Positions 1 to 9,053 of a stretch of 64,000 nt of DNA are shown piece by piece. A program made the position numbers and the translations under genes. The notes under the pieces were generated by a model. It ran no database searches. It was not told the origin of the DNA and saw only the letters and a list, made by a program, of their open reading frames with translations. Source of the DNA: CBDBJQ01 sp965206405 (GTDB lineage: Bacteria > Pseudomonadota > Alphaproteobacteria > UBA8366). Each line of letters starts with the position of its first letter. Within the stretch, counting starts at the first letter, position 1. The DNA is taken from the NCBI GenBank assembly GCA_965206405.1, contig CBDBJQ010000006.1, positions 2,046,001 through 2,110,000 on the forward strand, given 5' to 3'.

Positions 1-2
1 CG

Positions 3-2222
3 CTCTACATGGACGTGTTGCGTCCCGAAGACCGGATCGCGGTGAAACCGCATGCAAGCCCGGTGTTCCACGCCATCATGTACATGCTCGGGCGACAAGA
101 ACTGGCCAAGCTCAGGGATTTCCGAGCTCTCGGCGGTGCCCAGGCCTATCCGTCAAGAACCAAGGACACCACGGATGTCGATTTCTCGACCGGCTCAGTC
201 GGACTTGGTGTCGGCGCCACGCTGTTCGCGTCGCTGCTCCAGGATTACATCCGCGCCCGCAACCTTGCCGGCAAGAACATAACCCAGGGAGATGTCGCCC
301 AAGGCCGGGTTGTAGCGTTGGTCGGAGACGCCGAACTCGACGAAGGAAACGTCTACGAGGCGCTCCTCGAGGGATGGAAGCAGAATGTTGGCAACCTCTG
401 GTGGATCATCGACTACAACCGGCAGAGCCTGGACGGGGTCAGCAACACCTTCCTGTTCTCCAAGATCCAGGATTTCTTCGCCACCGTCGACTGGAACGTT
501 GTTACCCTGAAATACGGCAAACGCCTCGAGGCCGCCTTCTCGGGTCCGGCCGGCGGTGCGCTGCAACAATGGATCGACGACTGCCCCAACGACCTCTATT
601 CGGCGCTGACCTTCAAGGGTGGCGATGCCTGGCGCGAGCGCCTGCTGCAGGATCTGCGGGGTACCTCCGGGCTGAAGACGCTGCTCGACAGCCATGACGA
701 CGCCAGCCTGCACAGCCTGATGACCAATCTCGCGGGCCATGACATGGGAGCGGTTCTCGAAGCCTTTCACTCCGCCGAAGGCGACGATCGTCCACAATGC
801 TTCGTCGCCTATACAATCAAGGGATTCGGCACACCCCTGCAGGGGCACCGGGACAATCACTCAGGGTTGATGAATCCCGAGCAGATGGAAGCGTTCAGAA
901 CGCAGATGGGCATCCCCGAAGGCCACGAATGGGACGTCTTCGCCGGCCTCGATAGCGACCCGGAAACCCTCCAGTCCCTGCTCGATTCGGTACCATTCTC
1001 CGGCATCACCGATCGCCGGCACAGCGCGCCCCGGATCTCCGTTCCCGAGCGTTTCAACACGCCGTCAGGAGAGAGCGGTGCCACCCAGTTCGCCTTCGGC
1101 CAGATCCTTTCCGACATCGCCCGCAAGGGCGACACGCTCGCCGACGCCATCGTCACCACCTCACCGGATGTCACGGTCTCGACCAATCTCGGCCCCTGGG
1201 TCAGCCAGCGTGGCATCTTCAGCCGCAAGGAACGGGGCGACGTGTTTCGCGAAGAACATGTCGTATCGGCCCAGAAATGGGTGCGCACCAGTACGGGCCA
1301 GCACATCGAGCTCGGAATCGCCGAAAACAACCTGTTCCTGCTGCTGGCCGCAGCCGGCCTCTCCGAATCCCTGTTCGGCGCCCGGATCATGCCGATCGGC
1401 ACGCTCTATGACCCGTTCATCAACCGCGGCCTCGATGCGCTTTGCTATGCCTGTTACCAGGATGCCCGGTTCATGGTTGTCGCCACCCCGTCCGGTATCA
1501 CGCTGGCGCCCGAAGGCGGCGCCCACCAGTCGATCAATACACCCCTGGTCGGCCTCGGGCTCGACAATTTGACCTATTTTGAGCCTGCCTATGTCGACGA
1601 GCTCGCCTCGATCATGGCTTGGAGCTTCTCCCACATGCAAGCGCCGGACGGCGGATCGGTCTATCTACGCCTGTCGACCCGGCAGCTGGCCCAGCCCGAA
1701 AGGGAGATGACCCCGGAACTGCACCGGCAGGTCTGCAGCGGCGCTTACTGGATGCGACCGCCTGAGCGCGGCGCCGAAGCGGCCATCGTCTATACCGGCC
1801 CCGTCGCCGCCGAAGCCATTGAGGCGCACACGCAACTTCTCGAGGACGTACCCGGCGCCGGTCTCCTCGCTGTTTCCTCGCCTGACCTCCTGCACCGGGG
1901 CTGGAACGAGGCGCGCCGGCGGCGTGAAAACGGCGAAGCCTCGGCCCGCTCCCGGATCGAGGAGCTGCTTGCCCCGCTCGATCCGTCAGCCGCCCTCGTG
2001 ACCGTCATCGACGGCCATCCGGCGACTCTGAGCTGGCTTGGCTCGGTCGGCGGTCTGTGCGTGGCACCTCTCGGCGTGGAAATCTACGGCCAGTGCGGGG
2101 ACATCCCCGATCTCTACCGGGCCCACGGACTCGATGCCGAAGCAATCCTCGACGCCGCGGCCTCAGCCTCCCTGACGCGCCTGCAATGGCGCAATGCAAC
2201 GATGGGTGGCGCGACGGGCTAG
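3..2222 (+). CDS. Transketolase / homodimeric pyruvate dehydrogenase E1-like protein (5' truncated by window)
   Basis: This is a thiamine-diphosphate enzyme of the transketolase / AceE-type E1 class. The frame is open to the first base of the window, and the residues before the first Met (Leu-Tyr) continue the homology, so the real start lies upstream and the Met at position 9 is internal. The ThDP/Mg signature GDAELDEG lies at residues 107-114 counted from that Met and is followed about 24 residues later by the Asn of DYNRQSLDG. The central half carries the pyrimidine-binding domain and the last 150 residues a transketolase C-terminal domain. AceE proteins are close to 890 residues, so roughly 100-150 residues may be missing. 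The substrate cannot be set from sequence alone: pyruvate, another 2-oxoacid or a sugar phosphate are all possible. It converges on the maleylacetate reductase gene. Confidence 0.8.
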   Translation, partial: LYMDVLRPEDRIAVKPHASPVFHAIMYMLGRQELAKLRDFRALGGAQAYPSRTKDTTDVDFSTGSVGLGVGATLFASLLQDYIRARNLAGKNITQGDVAQGRVVALVGDAELDEGNVYEALLEGWKQNVGNLWWIIDYNRQSLDGVSNTFLFSKIQDFFATVDWNVVTLKYGKRLEAAFSGPAGGALQQWIDDCPNDLYSALTFKGGDAWRERLLQDLRGTSGLKTLLDSHDDASLHSLMTNLAGHDMGAVLEAFHSAEGDDRPQCFVAYTIKGFGTPLQGHRDNHSGLMNPEQMEAFRTQMGIPEGHEWDVFAGLDSDPETLQSLLDSVPFSGITDRRHSAPRISVPERFNTPSGESGATQFAFGQILSDIARKGDTLADAIVTTSPDVTVSTNLGPWVSQRGIFSRKERGDVFREEHVVSAQKWVRTSTGQHIELGIAENNLFLLLAAAGLSESLFGARIMPIGTLYDPFINRGLDALCYACYQDARFMVVATPSGITLAPEGGAHQSINTPLVGLGLDNLTYFEPAYVDELASIMAWSFSHMQAPDGGSVYLRLSTRQLAQPEREMTPELHRQVCSGAYWMRPPERGAEAAIVYTGPVAAEAIEAHTQLLEDVPGAGLLAVSSPDLLHRGWNEARRRRENGEASARSRIEELLAPLDPSAALVTVIDGHPATLSWLGSVGGLCVAPLGVEIYGQCGDIPDLYRAHGLDAEAILDAAASASLTRLQWRNATMGGATG

Positions 2223-2267
2223 CCGCGACGGGCCGCGCGTTCTGATCCTTGCCTTGGCCCGCGCGTG

Positions 2268-3332
2268 TCAGCCGGCCTCCGGCCGCTGGCCCCGCCAGGC
2301 GTTGGAGAGCATTTCCCTGAGCGCGCCCGCCTCCATTGGGCGGGGATTGTAGTAGGGCGCTGCCATAATCAGGTCCGCCGCCCGGCCGATATCCCCTTCC
2401 GGCATACCGAGATCCCGGAGTGCTGTCGGCGCACCGATACGCTCGAGCAGATCGAACAGCGCGACCGCCGCATCGGCCTCCGTCGCGAGTGCCCGGGACA
2501 CCCGCTGCATCGCCTCGGGCGCAGCGGGGCGGTTGTATGCAACCGAATGCGGCAACAGGATCGTGTGTGTGTCCGCATGCGGTAGATTCCAGCCGCCGCC
2601 CACCGCGTGGGCGGCCTTGTGGTGCAGGGCGACGCCGGTTGCGTTGATTGGCAGGCTGCAGAGCCAGGCACCGTAGAGCCCGTCGCCGAGCGCATCGATA
2701 TCCGAAGGCGCAGATGCGATGCGCGGTAAGGCCTCGGCCATGGCACGGATGCCCTCCTCGGCGATGATCGACGAGACCGGATTGGCGCCTTCCCCGTAGA
2801 ACGCCTCGACCGCATGCGCAACGGCATTGATGCCACTCGGGATGAGCACCTCGAGCGGCAGTGCACCCAGAAGATCCGGGTCATAGATGACGGTCGACGG
2901 TAGCATTCGCGGCGAAGCGTGCATCTTCTTGGCGCCGCCCTCCAGCATACCCTGGCGATCGGTCGTCTCTGAGCCGGAATAGGTGGTCACAACCGAAACG
3001 ATCGGCAGGTCGAGTTCGAGCGCGATCCCCTTGGCAAGCCCGATCGCGGTACCGCCGCCGTAGGATACGAGGCAGTCCGCGCCTGATGCCCGCGCCACCG
3101 CCTGCGCCTCGGCTACTATTTCGACCGGCACGTAGAGCTTGGCTATGGCGCAGATACCGGCCACGCGGTCGCCGAGATTGCGGGCCAGGGCCTCGACCTC
3201 CGCCTCACGGCCGGGCGTGCAGCAGAGCAGGGCGCGCGTGCCGAGACGATCGATTTCCCCGGCGAGGCTGGCGAGGGTATTGCGGCCGAACACGACGCGA
3301 CCGGGATGGGATGTATAGGCAAAACTGTCCAT
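2268..3332 (-). CDS. Maleylacetate reductase / iron-containing alcohol dehydrogenase family
   Basis: The 354-residue protein belongs to the iron-dependent alcohol dehydrogenase superfamily and most resembles maleylacetate reductases, which reduce maleylacetate to 3-oxoadipate with NAD(P)H at the end of (chloro)catechol and resorcinol pathways. The N-terminal half has the nucleotide-binding SYGGGTAIGLAKG segment. The C-terminal half has the His-rich ALHHKAAHAVGGG...HADTH stretch. I chose the ATG at 3332 because a GGAGAG ribosome-binding site sits just before it and the protein then begins with the family-like MDSFAYTSHPGRVVFG. The open frame extends 34 codons upstream, but that part is built from a 13-bp tandem repeat and is probably untranslated. 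No other ring-cleavage gene is adjacent, so the pathway is unassigned. Confidence 0.82.
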   Translation of the reverse strand: MDSFAYTSHPGRVVFGRNTLASLAGEIDRLGTRALLCCTPGREAEVEALARNLGDRVAGICAIAKLYVPVEIVAEAQAVARASGADCLVSYGGGTAIGLAKGIALELDLPIVSVVTTYSGSETTDRQGMLEGGAKKMHASPRMLPSTVIYDPDLLGALPLEVLIPSGINAVAHAVEAFYGEGANPVSSIIAEEGIRAMAEALPRIASAPSDIDALGDGLYGAWLCSLPINATGVALHHKAAHAVGGGWNLPHADTHTILLPHSVAYNRPAAPEAMQRVSRALATEADAAVALFDLLERIGAPTALRDLGMPEGDIGRAADLIMAAPYYNPRPMEAGALREMLSNAWRGQRPEAG

Positions 3333-3373
3333 GGATCTCTCCAGAAATAGGCGCTCTTCAAAAAGCGGTTTGC

Positions 3374-3421
3374 CCGGAAACGAACACCGGAAACGAACAC
3401 CGGAAACGAACACCGGAAACA
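3374..3421. repeat. 13-bp tandem repeat upstream of maleylacetate reductase
   Basis: The unit CCGGAAACGAACA is repeated three times and then partly a fourth time. It lies between the maleylacetate reductase start and the pmbA stop. The reading frame stays open through it, so it extends the apparent N-terminus of the reductase. Confidence 0.85.
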
Positions 3422-3447
3422 GGCCTAGAAACAAACCTGTGTCGGGA

Positions 3448-4803
3448 TCAGTTCCCGGCCACCGTCATACCCTCGACCCTCAGCGTCGGCGCGTTGGTCC
3501 GGCGGCGGAACTTCAGATCGTCGGCCGGCGTGGTGTTCAAAAACATGTCTTTCAGATTTCCGGCAACGGTCAGCTCGCTGACGGGAAAGGTGCATGTCCC
3601 GTTTTCGATCCAGAAGCCGGACGCGCCCCGGCTGTAGTCGCCGGTGACGGGGTCGACGCCAAAACCCATGAGCTCGGTGACATAGAAGCCCTCGGCGATA
3701 TCCGCCATCAATTCCCGCGGCGAGATTTGGCCGGGCTCCATGTAGAGATTGGTTGGCTCCGGAAAGGGCGGGCCGGAGACGCTGCGGGAGGCGCGGCCAG
3801 TGCTCGGGCAGTCAAGCTGGCGCGCTGAGGACAGATCAAGGATCCAGTTCCGCAGAATCCCGTCCTTGACCAGGGGCATCGATACACAGGCCAGTCCCTC
3901 GGCGTCGACGGGGCGGGATCCAAGTCCCCGGCGACGAAGCGGATCGTCGATGATCGTGCATGTCTCAGCAAAAATCTTTCCGCCCATGCTGTCCTTGAGA
4001 AAACTCGTGCCCCGGGCAACGGCGGACCCGTTCACCGCCGAGGCGAGATGTCCGACCAGCCCACTAGCAACGCGGGGATCGTAGACGACGGGAAGCTGTG
4101 CTGAATCGATCTTGCGGGGTTTCAGTCGCCGCACCGCCCGCTCGCCCGCGGTGCGGCCGATTTCGGCGGGATCCTCAAGATCTTCGCCGAAGACCGCATT
4201 CGCGGTCTCGTAATCCCGCTCCATCGCCATGCCGTCGCCGGCGACCACGGCAACTCCGAAACCCTGCTGTGACGTCGTATAGGCACCTGAGAATCCATTT
4301 GACGCCGACAGCGCCACCTCGGTGCGTCCCCAGTAGGATTCAGCACCTTCGGAATTGGTGATTCCCTCGACTCCCCGGGCTGCACCCTCGCAGATCCGCG
4401 CCCGCTCGAGGATGAGCGCAGCGTCGGGTTCCCCTGCTGCGTCGATCTCCAGGTCGGTCGGGATTTCGGTGATGATCTGGCCGGGCTCGGCCAGGCCGCA
4501 GAAGGCGTCCTCCGGAACGTTCCGCGCCATTGCGACCACCCGTTCGATAAGATCGGCGGGAATCCGTTCACTGGAATCGGTCGAGGCGACGACAGCTTGT
4601 TGCCGTCCGACCAGGGCGCGGATCCCGATCTGCCGCTCCTCCGAACGCTCGAGTTTCTCGATCTCGCCGACCCGAAGCCCGTGGGAAACGGAAACGGAGC
4701 GAATCTCGACGGCATCGGCGGCGTCGGCGCCAGCCTTCAGAGTCCGCGCAACCAAGTCAGCGAGAAAACCCTGGCTACGACCCTGCCCGTCACCTGCCGC
4801 CAT
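3448..4803 (-). CDS. pmbA: TldD/PmbA family metalloprotease-related protein (PmbA)
   Basis: The 451-residue protein matches PmbA (TldE), the partner of TldD. In well-studied bacteria the TldD/PmbA complex cleaves unfolded peptides, processes microcin B17 and degrades the CcdA antitoxin. TldD carries the metal-binding HExxxH motif, and this protein, like PmbA, shows none. Length equals the usual 450 residues, and the C-terminus ends in the family-like GMTVAGN. Two further in-frame ATGs lie just upstream (to 4833). I chose 4803 because AAGGGA is positioned 6 nt before it. tldD is not in the window. The gene is followed on the same strand by maleylacetate reductase and preceded by leuA (69 nt). 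Confidence 0.88.
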   Translation of the reverse strand: MAAGDGQGRSQGFLADLVARTLKAGADAADAVEIRSVSVSHGLRVGEIEKLERSEERQIGIRALVGRQQAVVASTDSSERIPADLIERVVAMARNVPEDAFCGLAEPGQIITEIPTDLEIDAAGEPDAALILERARICEGAARGVEGITNSEGAESYWGRTEVALSASNGFSGAYTTSQQGFGVAVVAGDGMAMERDYETANAVFGEDLEDPAEIGRTAGERAVRRLKPRKIDSAQLPVVYDPRVASGLVGHLASAVNGSAVARGTSFLKDSMGGKIFAETCTIIDDPLRRRGLGSRPVDAEGLACVSMPLVKDGILRNWILDLSSARQLDCPSTGRASRSVSGPPFPEPTNLYMEPGQISPRELMADIAEGFYVTELMGFGVDPVTGDYSRGASGFWIENGTCTFPVSELTVAGNLKDMFLNTTPADDLKFRRRTNAPTLRVEGMTVAGN

Positions 4804-4872
4804 GCTCATTCCCTTTACGATTCTTTCCGGCAATCTGTGCGGCGGTGCGAATTTCCGGGGCGGATGCCCGGA

Positions 4873-6555
4873 TCAGCCCGTCGCCGCGGTGCGGAGCGCC
4901 CGGTTGACGGCGCAGGTCACGGCGATCAGTGACGCCGACACGATGTTCGGGCTCCTGCCGATGCCGTAGAGTTTCTTACCGTCGATCTCGGTCTCCATGT
5001 AGGCGATCGCCGTCGCCTCGGAACCGCTGCCGAGAGAGTGCTCCCTGTATTCCAGCACCTTGACGTCGAGTCCGGAATCCTTGGCCAAGGCATTGACATA
5101 ACCGTCGATCGGGCCGTTGCCGGTACCTTGGAGGGTGCGCGCTGCGCCGTCCTGCCGCACCTCGGCGGTAACGTTCCTGATCTCGGTCGCGTGGGTCGAG
5201 GGCACGGTTCTGTGCTCGACAAACTCATAGGGCGTGACCGCATCAAGATATTCAGTCTCGAAGGCGCACCAGATCTCTTCCGGCATCAGTTCACCGCCAC
5301 TTTGCTCGGATTGTTTCTGGATCACCTGGGAAAATTCGACCTGCAGGCCGCGCGGCATCAGGACGCCGTATTCGGCTTCCATGATATAGGCAATCCCGCC
5401 CTTACCCGACTGGCTGTTGATGCGGATGACCGCCTCGTATTCGCCACCGACATCGGTCGGGTCGATCGGCAGATAGGGCACGTCCCACAGCTGACTGTTG
5501 GAGGACTCCATCGCCTTTAGTCCCTTGTTGATGGCGTCCTGGTGACTGCCCGAGAAGGCGGTGAACACCAGCTCGCCGGCATAGGGGTGGCGGGGGTGAA
5601 CCGGAAGCCGATTGCAGTACTCCGCGGTCGCCCGCAGGCCCTGCATGTCGCGCATGTCGAGGCGGGAGTCTATTCCCTGGCTCACCATGTTCATCGCCAG
5701 CGTGATGAGATCGACATTGCCTGTGCGTTCGCCGTTTCCAAACAGTGTCCCCTCGATGCGCTCAGCGCCCGCCATAACCCCGAGTTCGGCGGCCGCAACG
5801 CCAGTACCGCGGTCGTTGTGCGGATGGAGCGATAGGATCAGGGAGTCCCGGCGCGACAAGTTGCGGGACATCCACTCGATCTGGTCGGCATACATGTTGG
5901 GTGTCGCCACCTCGACCGTCGCCGGCAGGTTGATAATGGTTTTGTGTTCCGGGGTCGGTTTCCAGACATCCATCACCGCGTCACAGACCTCGACCGCGAA
6001 ATCGAGCTCGGTCTGGGTAAAGCTTTCGGGCGAATATTCGTAGACGATATCCGTGTCGCCCGCATCCTTGGTTAGTTCCCTGATCAGGGACGCGCCGTCG
6101 ACAGCGATCTGCTTGATGCCCGCCCGATCGAGACCAAAGACTACACGGCGCTGGGTAGTCGAGGTCGAGTTGTAGAGATGGATGATGGCCCGGTGCGCCC
6201 CGGCCACGGCTTCGAAGGTGCGCCGGATCAACTCGGGACGGGACTGGGTCAGCACCTGGATCGTGACGTCTTCGGGGATGACGTCCTCCTCGATGATCTG
6301 ACGCGTAAAGGCGAAGTCCGGCTCGGACGCGCTCGGAAACCCGACTTCGATCTCCTTGAAGTTCATCTCGCAAAGAACCTTGAACATCCGCATCTTGCGC
6401 GCCGGTTCCATCGGCTCGACGAGGGCCTGGTTCCCGTCGCGCAAGTCCACCGAACACCAGATCGGGGATTCGGTGATGGTGTTCGCCGGCCAGGTGCGGT
6501 CCGGCAGGTCTATCGGGGTGAAAGGTTTGTATTTCTCGATCGGCATCACGGCCAT
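4873..6555 (-). CDS. leuA: 2-isopropylmalate synthase
   Basis: LeuA condenses acetyl-CoA with 2-oxoisovalerate to form 2-isopropylmalate, the first committed step of leucine synthesis. The 560-residue length and the opening YKPFTPIDLPDRTWP match the long form found in many alphaproteobacteria and actinobacteria. The TIM-barrel domain has DLRDGNQ at residues 37-43 and the metal-binding HPHNDRG at 244-250. GNGERTGN follows. The C-terminal third has the linker and LeuA allosteric domain (GNGPIDG...LGSGSEATAIAYMET) for leucine feedback. The start is supported by AGGAG eight nt upstream. A leader of nearly 300 nt with strong hairpins precedes it, so transcript-level control is possible. Confidence 0.96.
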   Translation of the reverse strand: MAVMPIEKYKPFTPIDLPDRTWPANTITESPIWCSVDLRDGNQALVEPMEPARKMRMFKVLCEMNFKEIEVGFPSASEPDFAFTRQIIEEDVIPEDVTIQVLTQSRPELIRRTFEAVAGAHRAIIHLYNSTSTTQRRVVFGLDRAGIKQIAVDGASLIRELTKDAGDTDIVYEYSPESFTQTELDFAVEVCDAVMDVWKPTPEHKTIINLPATVEVATPNMYADQIEWMSRNLSRRDSLILSLHPHNDRGTGVAAAELGVMAGAERIEGTLFGNGERTGNVDLITLAMNMVSQGIDSRLDMRDMQGLRATAEYCNRLPVHPRHPYAGELVFTAFSGSHQDAINKGLKAMESSNSQLWDVPYLPIDPTDVGGEYEAVIRINSQSGKGGIAYIMEAEYGVLMPRGLQVEFSQVIQKQSEQSGGELMPEEIWCAFETEYLDAVTPYEFVEHRTVPSTHATEIRNVTAEVRQDGAARTLQGTGNGPIDGYVNALAKDSGLDVKVLEYREHSLGSGSEATAIAYMETEIDGKKLYGIGRSPNIVSASLIAVTCAVNRALRTAATG

Positions 6556-6781
6556 TGATCCAACTCCTGGATTGCGTCTTCCCCGGCACCCGCCCGTCGG
6601 GCGGGAATCGCAGCAGGGAAAGCCTTATTGCCGACGTGCGACCATTCCCACGCCGTGCGGCGAGGAAGGCGGTGCGTATCTCGGTTTCAGAATGTAGATG
6701 ACATCGCCCATTGATAGAGCATCTGGAGAGCATCGTGCCGGCTGGATTGTCTGCGGTGGAGCCTGGCGCAACCAGGCGCGT

Positions 6782-6804
6782 CCCGACGCTAGGACAGCGT
6801 CGGG
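6782..6804 (-). promoter_or_regulatory. Hairpin in the leuA leader
   Basis: A 9-bp perfect stem (CCCGACGCT / AGCGTCGGG, 5-nt loop) lies in the interval between the leuA promoter candidate and the gene. On the leuA strand it is followed directly by a second hairpin (CGCCTGG...CCAGGC, about 6764-6780). Nearer the gene lies a GC-rich inverted repeat CCCGCC/GGCGGG (about 6588-6605). None has a clear U-run. A 28-codon ORF starting MGDVIYILKPR (6697 down to 6611) lies between them but is not leucine-rich and has no good ribosome-binding site. This may be an RNA leader that controls leuA; the mechanism is not evident. Confidence 0.4.
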
Positions 6805-6856
6805 CTGATAAGTCGCAGATTAAGACGGCATCGAAACTCTTTTATCATAGCGAGAT

Positions 6857-6885
6857 TTTATACAGAAATCCGTTGCGAACCGCAA
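6857..6885 (-). promoter_or_regulatory. Candidate leuA promoter
   Basis: On the minus strand TTGCGG (6880-6885) and TATAAA (6857-6862) are separated by exactly 17 nt. This would start a leader of about 295 nt ahead of leuA. Confidence 0.4.
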
Positions 6886-7071
6886 GCACTGCCCCCGGCG
6901 CAGTGCTGCTCCCAGCCTCGGGCAGAGCGCCTGAACGGGGCCAAAACAGCCGGGAAAACAGCTGGGAAAACGGAGGTCGAAACGAAATCCGCGACATATT
7001 GCGGACACAAGGCGGGCGATGTCATCCGGGCCGCCGGAGCAGAGACCGGATACCCGATAATAACCCTTGTT

Positions 7072-7165
7072 TATAATGAGCCGACACTACAAAAATCTCT
7101 GTCTTATCACCTGGATGGCTGACCTGAACACCGAGCACCCATAATAAAGCTTGCTAATAATTAGC
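7072..7165 (+). promoter_or_regulatory. marR-emrA upstream region with palindrome
   Basis: A perfect 13-bp palindrome, GCTAATAATTAGC, lies at 7153-7165, 20 nt before the marR start. It is a good candidate for autorepression by the MarR protein. A consensus -10 hexamer TATAAT is at 7072-7077, and another AT-rich TATAAA is at 7172-7177. No convincing -35 was found for either. No Shine-Dalgarno precedes marR, so translation could begin on a short leader. Confidence 0.45.
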
Positions 7166-7185
7166 CCGCTTTATAAAATTATTCG

Positions 7186-7767
7186 ATGGCCCACCAGAAC
7201 GCCATTCCCAGCGCCTTCCCCGACCGGTTTGACGAGGATCTCGACCGGAGTCTCGGCTTCCTCCTCAACGACGTCTCGCGGTTGATGCGCAGCCATTTCG
7301 ACAAGCGCGCCCACTCGCTCGGCCTGACCAGGGCGCAGTGGCGCGTGATGGTGTTCCTGCGACGACAGGAGGGGCTGCGCCAGAACGAGCTGGCCGCACT
7401 GCTGGAAATAGAAACCGTTACGCTCGGACGTCACATCGACCGTCTCGAGGAGAACGGCTGGGTCATGCGTCGGCAGGACCCGGCGGACCGGCGGGCCCGG
7501 CAGCTGTTCCTCGCCACGAAGTCACGCGCCATCCTCGATCAACTGGCGCAGGTCTTCGTCGAGACCCGCGAAACCGCCCTCGCCGGTTTTGCAGACGGCA
7601 AACGCCAGCAAATGGTCACAGACCTGCTGGCGATGAAGGCCAATCTCACCGCCGCTGGCGAAGTCGATAAACCTGGCAGCGCGCCGGTGTCACGCGAACC
7701 CGGCCCGCAAGCAACAACCCTGCACAAGACAACGCCACAAGCGACAATGCCGGAAGAGAATTGTTGA
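7186..7767 (+). CDS. MarR-family transcriptional regulator
   Basis: This is a 193-residue winged-helix regulator. The MarR fold spans about residues 20-150, with the recognition helix region QNELAALLEIETVTLGRHIDRLE and the wing DPADRRARQLFL. The last 35 residues are a low-complexity tail not typical of the family. The stop is directly followed by the ATG of the EmrA-like gene (no gap), so the two are cotranscribed. The arrangement matches marR-emrA(B) efflux operons, where the repressor responds to aromatic or drug-like ligands and controls the pump. The upstream palindrome at 7153-7165 may be its operator. Confidence 0.88.
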   Translation: MAHQNAIPSAFPDRFDEDLDRSLGFLLNDVSRLMRSHFDKRAHSLGLTRAQWRVMVFLRRQEGLRQNELAALLEIETVTLGRHIDRLEENGWVMRRQDPADRRARQLFLATKSRAILDQLAQVFVETRETALAGFADGKRQQMVTDLLAMKANLTAAGEVDKPGSAPVSREPGPQATTLHKTTPQATMPEENC

Positions 7768-8934
7768 ATGTCTGAGGAAAACGGATCAGCGGCAACCGAG
7801 CCGGCGGCAGAGGACGGCGTCGAGCAAACCACCGCCTATTCGACGCCCCGGGGATCGTCCCGGCGCCGAGTGCGCCTGTTGGTCCGCCGCGTGCTAATGA
7901 CCCTTGGACCCCTCGTGGTGATCATCGGCAGCGGTTATTACTACATTGTCAGCAGCCGGTACGTCGGCACCGAGAATGCCTACGTCAAAGCCGACAAGAT
8001 CGCCGTCAGCACCAACGTTCCGGGACGCGTCATCGACGTCCGGGTGGAGGAAAACGATATCGTCGAGGCGGGACAGATCCTGCTACGGCTCGACGCCGCC
8101 CCCTTCGAGATCTCGCTCGCCAAGACCGAGGCAATGCTTGGGCAGGAGCACCGCGACATCATGGAACTGAAGGCGCTGCATCAGCAAAAGAAAGCAGACC
8201 TGATGGCGTTGCACGAGGATGCCGCCTATTTCAAGACCGAGCACCAGCGCCAGAATAAACTCGCCCGAAGCGGTATCGCTACCAGGGCGAGAACCGACGA
8301 GACACTCCGCAACGTCAACAAGACCCGGCAGCAGATCGCTTCCCTCCGCCAGCAGATGTCACAGGTCGTGGCGCAGCTGGGTGGCGATGAAAACCTTGCG
8401 ATGGCGCAGCATCCGCGCCTCAAGGAAGCGATCGCCGAACGCGACAAGGCCGCACTCGACCTGGAATGGACGGTGGTTCGTGCACCGAAGCGTGGCGTGG
8501 TGACCAACATCACGCTTGTGCCAGGCGAGTACGTGCAGGCCGGAACGCCGATCTTCTCCATCGTGGCTACCGACAAGATTTGGGTGGCCGCGAATCTAAA
8601 GGAAACCGACCTCACCCATGTCGCGGTCGACCAGAATGCGACGATCGTCGTTGACAGCTATCCCGACATGGTATGGAAAGCGCGGGTTTCCAGCATCGGC
8701 ATGGCGACCGGAGCCGAGTTTTCCCTGCTGCCGCCGCAGAACGCGAGCGGTAACTGGGTCAAGGTAGTCCAGCGGGTTCCCGTGCTATTCGAGTTACTCG
8801 ACGACCCCTACGATCCACAGCTCCGGGCCGGGATGAGCGCGTTCGTCAAGATCGACATCGAACAAGAGCGCGATGTGACCGTGTTCTTCAAGAATATGTT
8901 CAGTGCCTCGGCCGGAACGGAAGCCCGACAATAG
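7768..8934 (+). CDS. HlyD/EmrA-family membrane fusion protein
   Basis: The 388-residue protein is the periplasmic adaptor of a tripartite efflux pump. It has a cytoplasmic basic tail, one membrane helix at about residues 41-61, a biotinyl-lipoyl-like half (NVPGRVIDVRVEENDIVEAG) at about 83-105, and an alpha-helical hairpin at about 115-215. The second lipoyl half and beta-barrel follow (APKRGVVTNITLVPGEYVQAG). EmrA proteins normally pair with an EmrB-type transporter encoded next door, but none follows here: the next features are a 13-bp repeat array and a convergent nitroreductase. An EmrB-type gene is present 13.5 kb away on the other strand (22415-23932). Confidence 0.88.
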   Translation: MSEENGSAATEPAAEDGVEQTTAYSTPRGSSRRRVRLLVRRVLMTLGPLVVIIGSGYYYIVSSRYVGTENAYVKADKIAVSTNVPGRVIDVRVEENDIVEAGQILLRLDAAPFEISLAKTEAMLGQEHRDIMELKALHQQKKADLMALHEDAAYFKTEHQRQNKLARSGIATRARTDETLRNVNKTRQQIASLRQQMSQVVAQLGGDENLAMAQHPRLKEAIAERDKAALDLEWTVVRAPKRGVVTNITLVPGEYVQAGTPIFSIVATDKIWVAANLKETDLTHVAVDQNATIVVDSYPDMVWKARVSSIGMATGAEFSLLPPQNASGNWVKVVQRVPVLFELLDDPYDPQLRAGMSAFVKIDIEQERDVTVFFKNMFSASAGTEARQ

Positions 8935-8969
8935 AATTCCGGCAACAACGCCACGGCGAGTCCCGACCG

Positions 8970-9034
8970 CAGTCGCTAGCCGCAGCCCCTAGTGGCAGTC
9001 CCTAGTGGCGGTCCCTAGTGACAGTCCCTAACGG
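8970..9034. repeat. 13-bp tandem repeat, five copies
   Basis: Five units close to CAGTCCCTAGTGG run head to tail (starts 8970, 8983, 8996, 9009, 9022), with one to four differences each. They lie between the emrA-like gene and the convergent nitroreductase. Confidence 0.85.
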
Positions 9035-9053
9035 CAGGGCGCAGTGACGGCAT

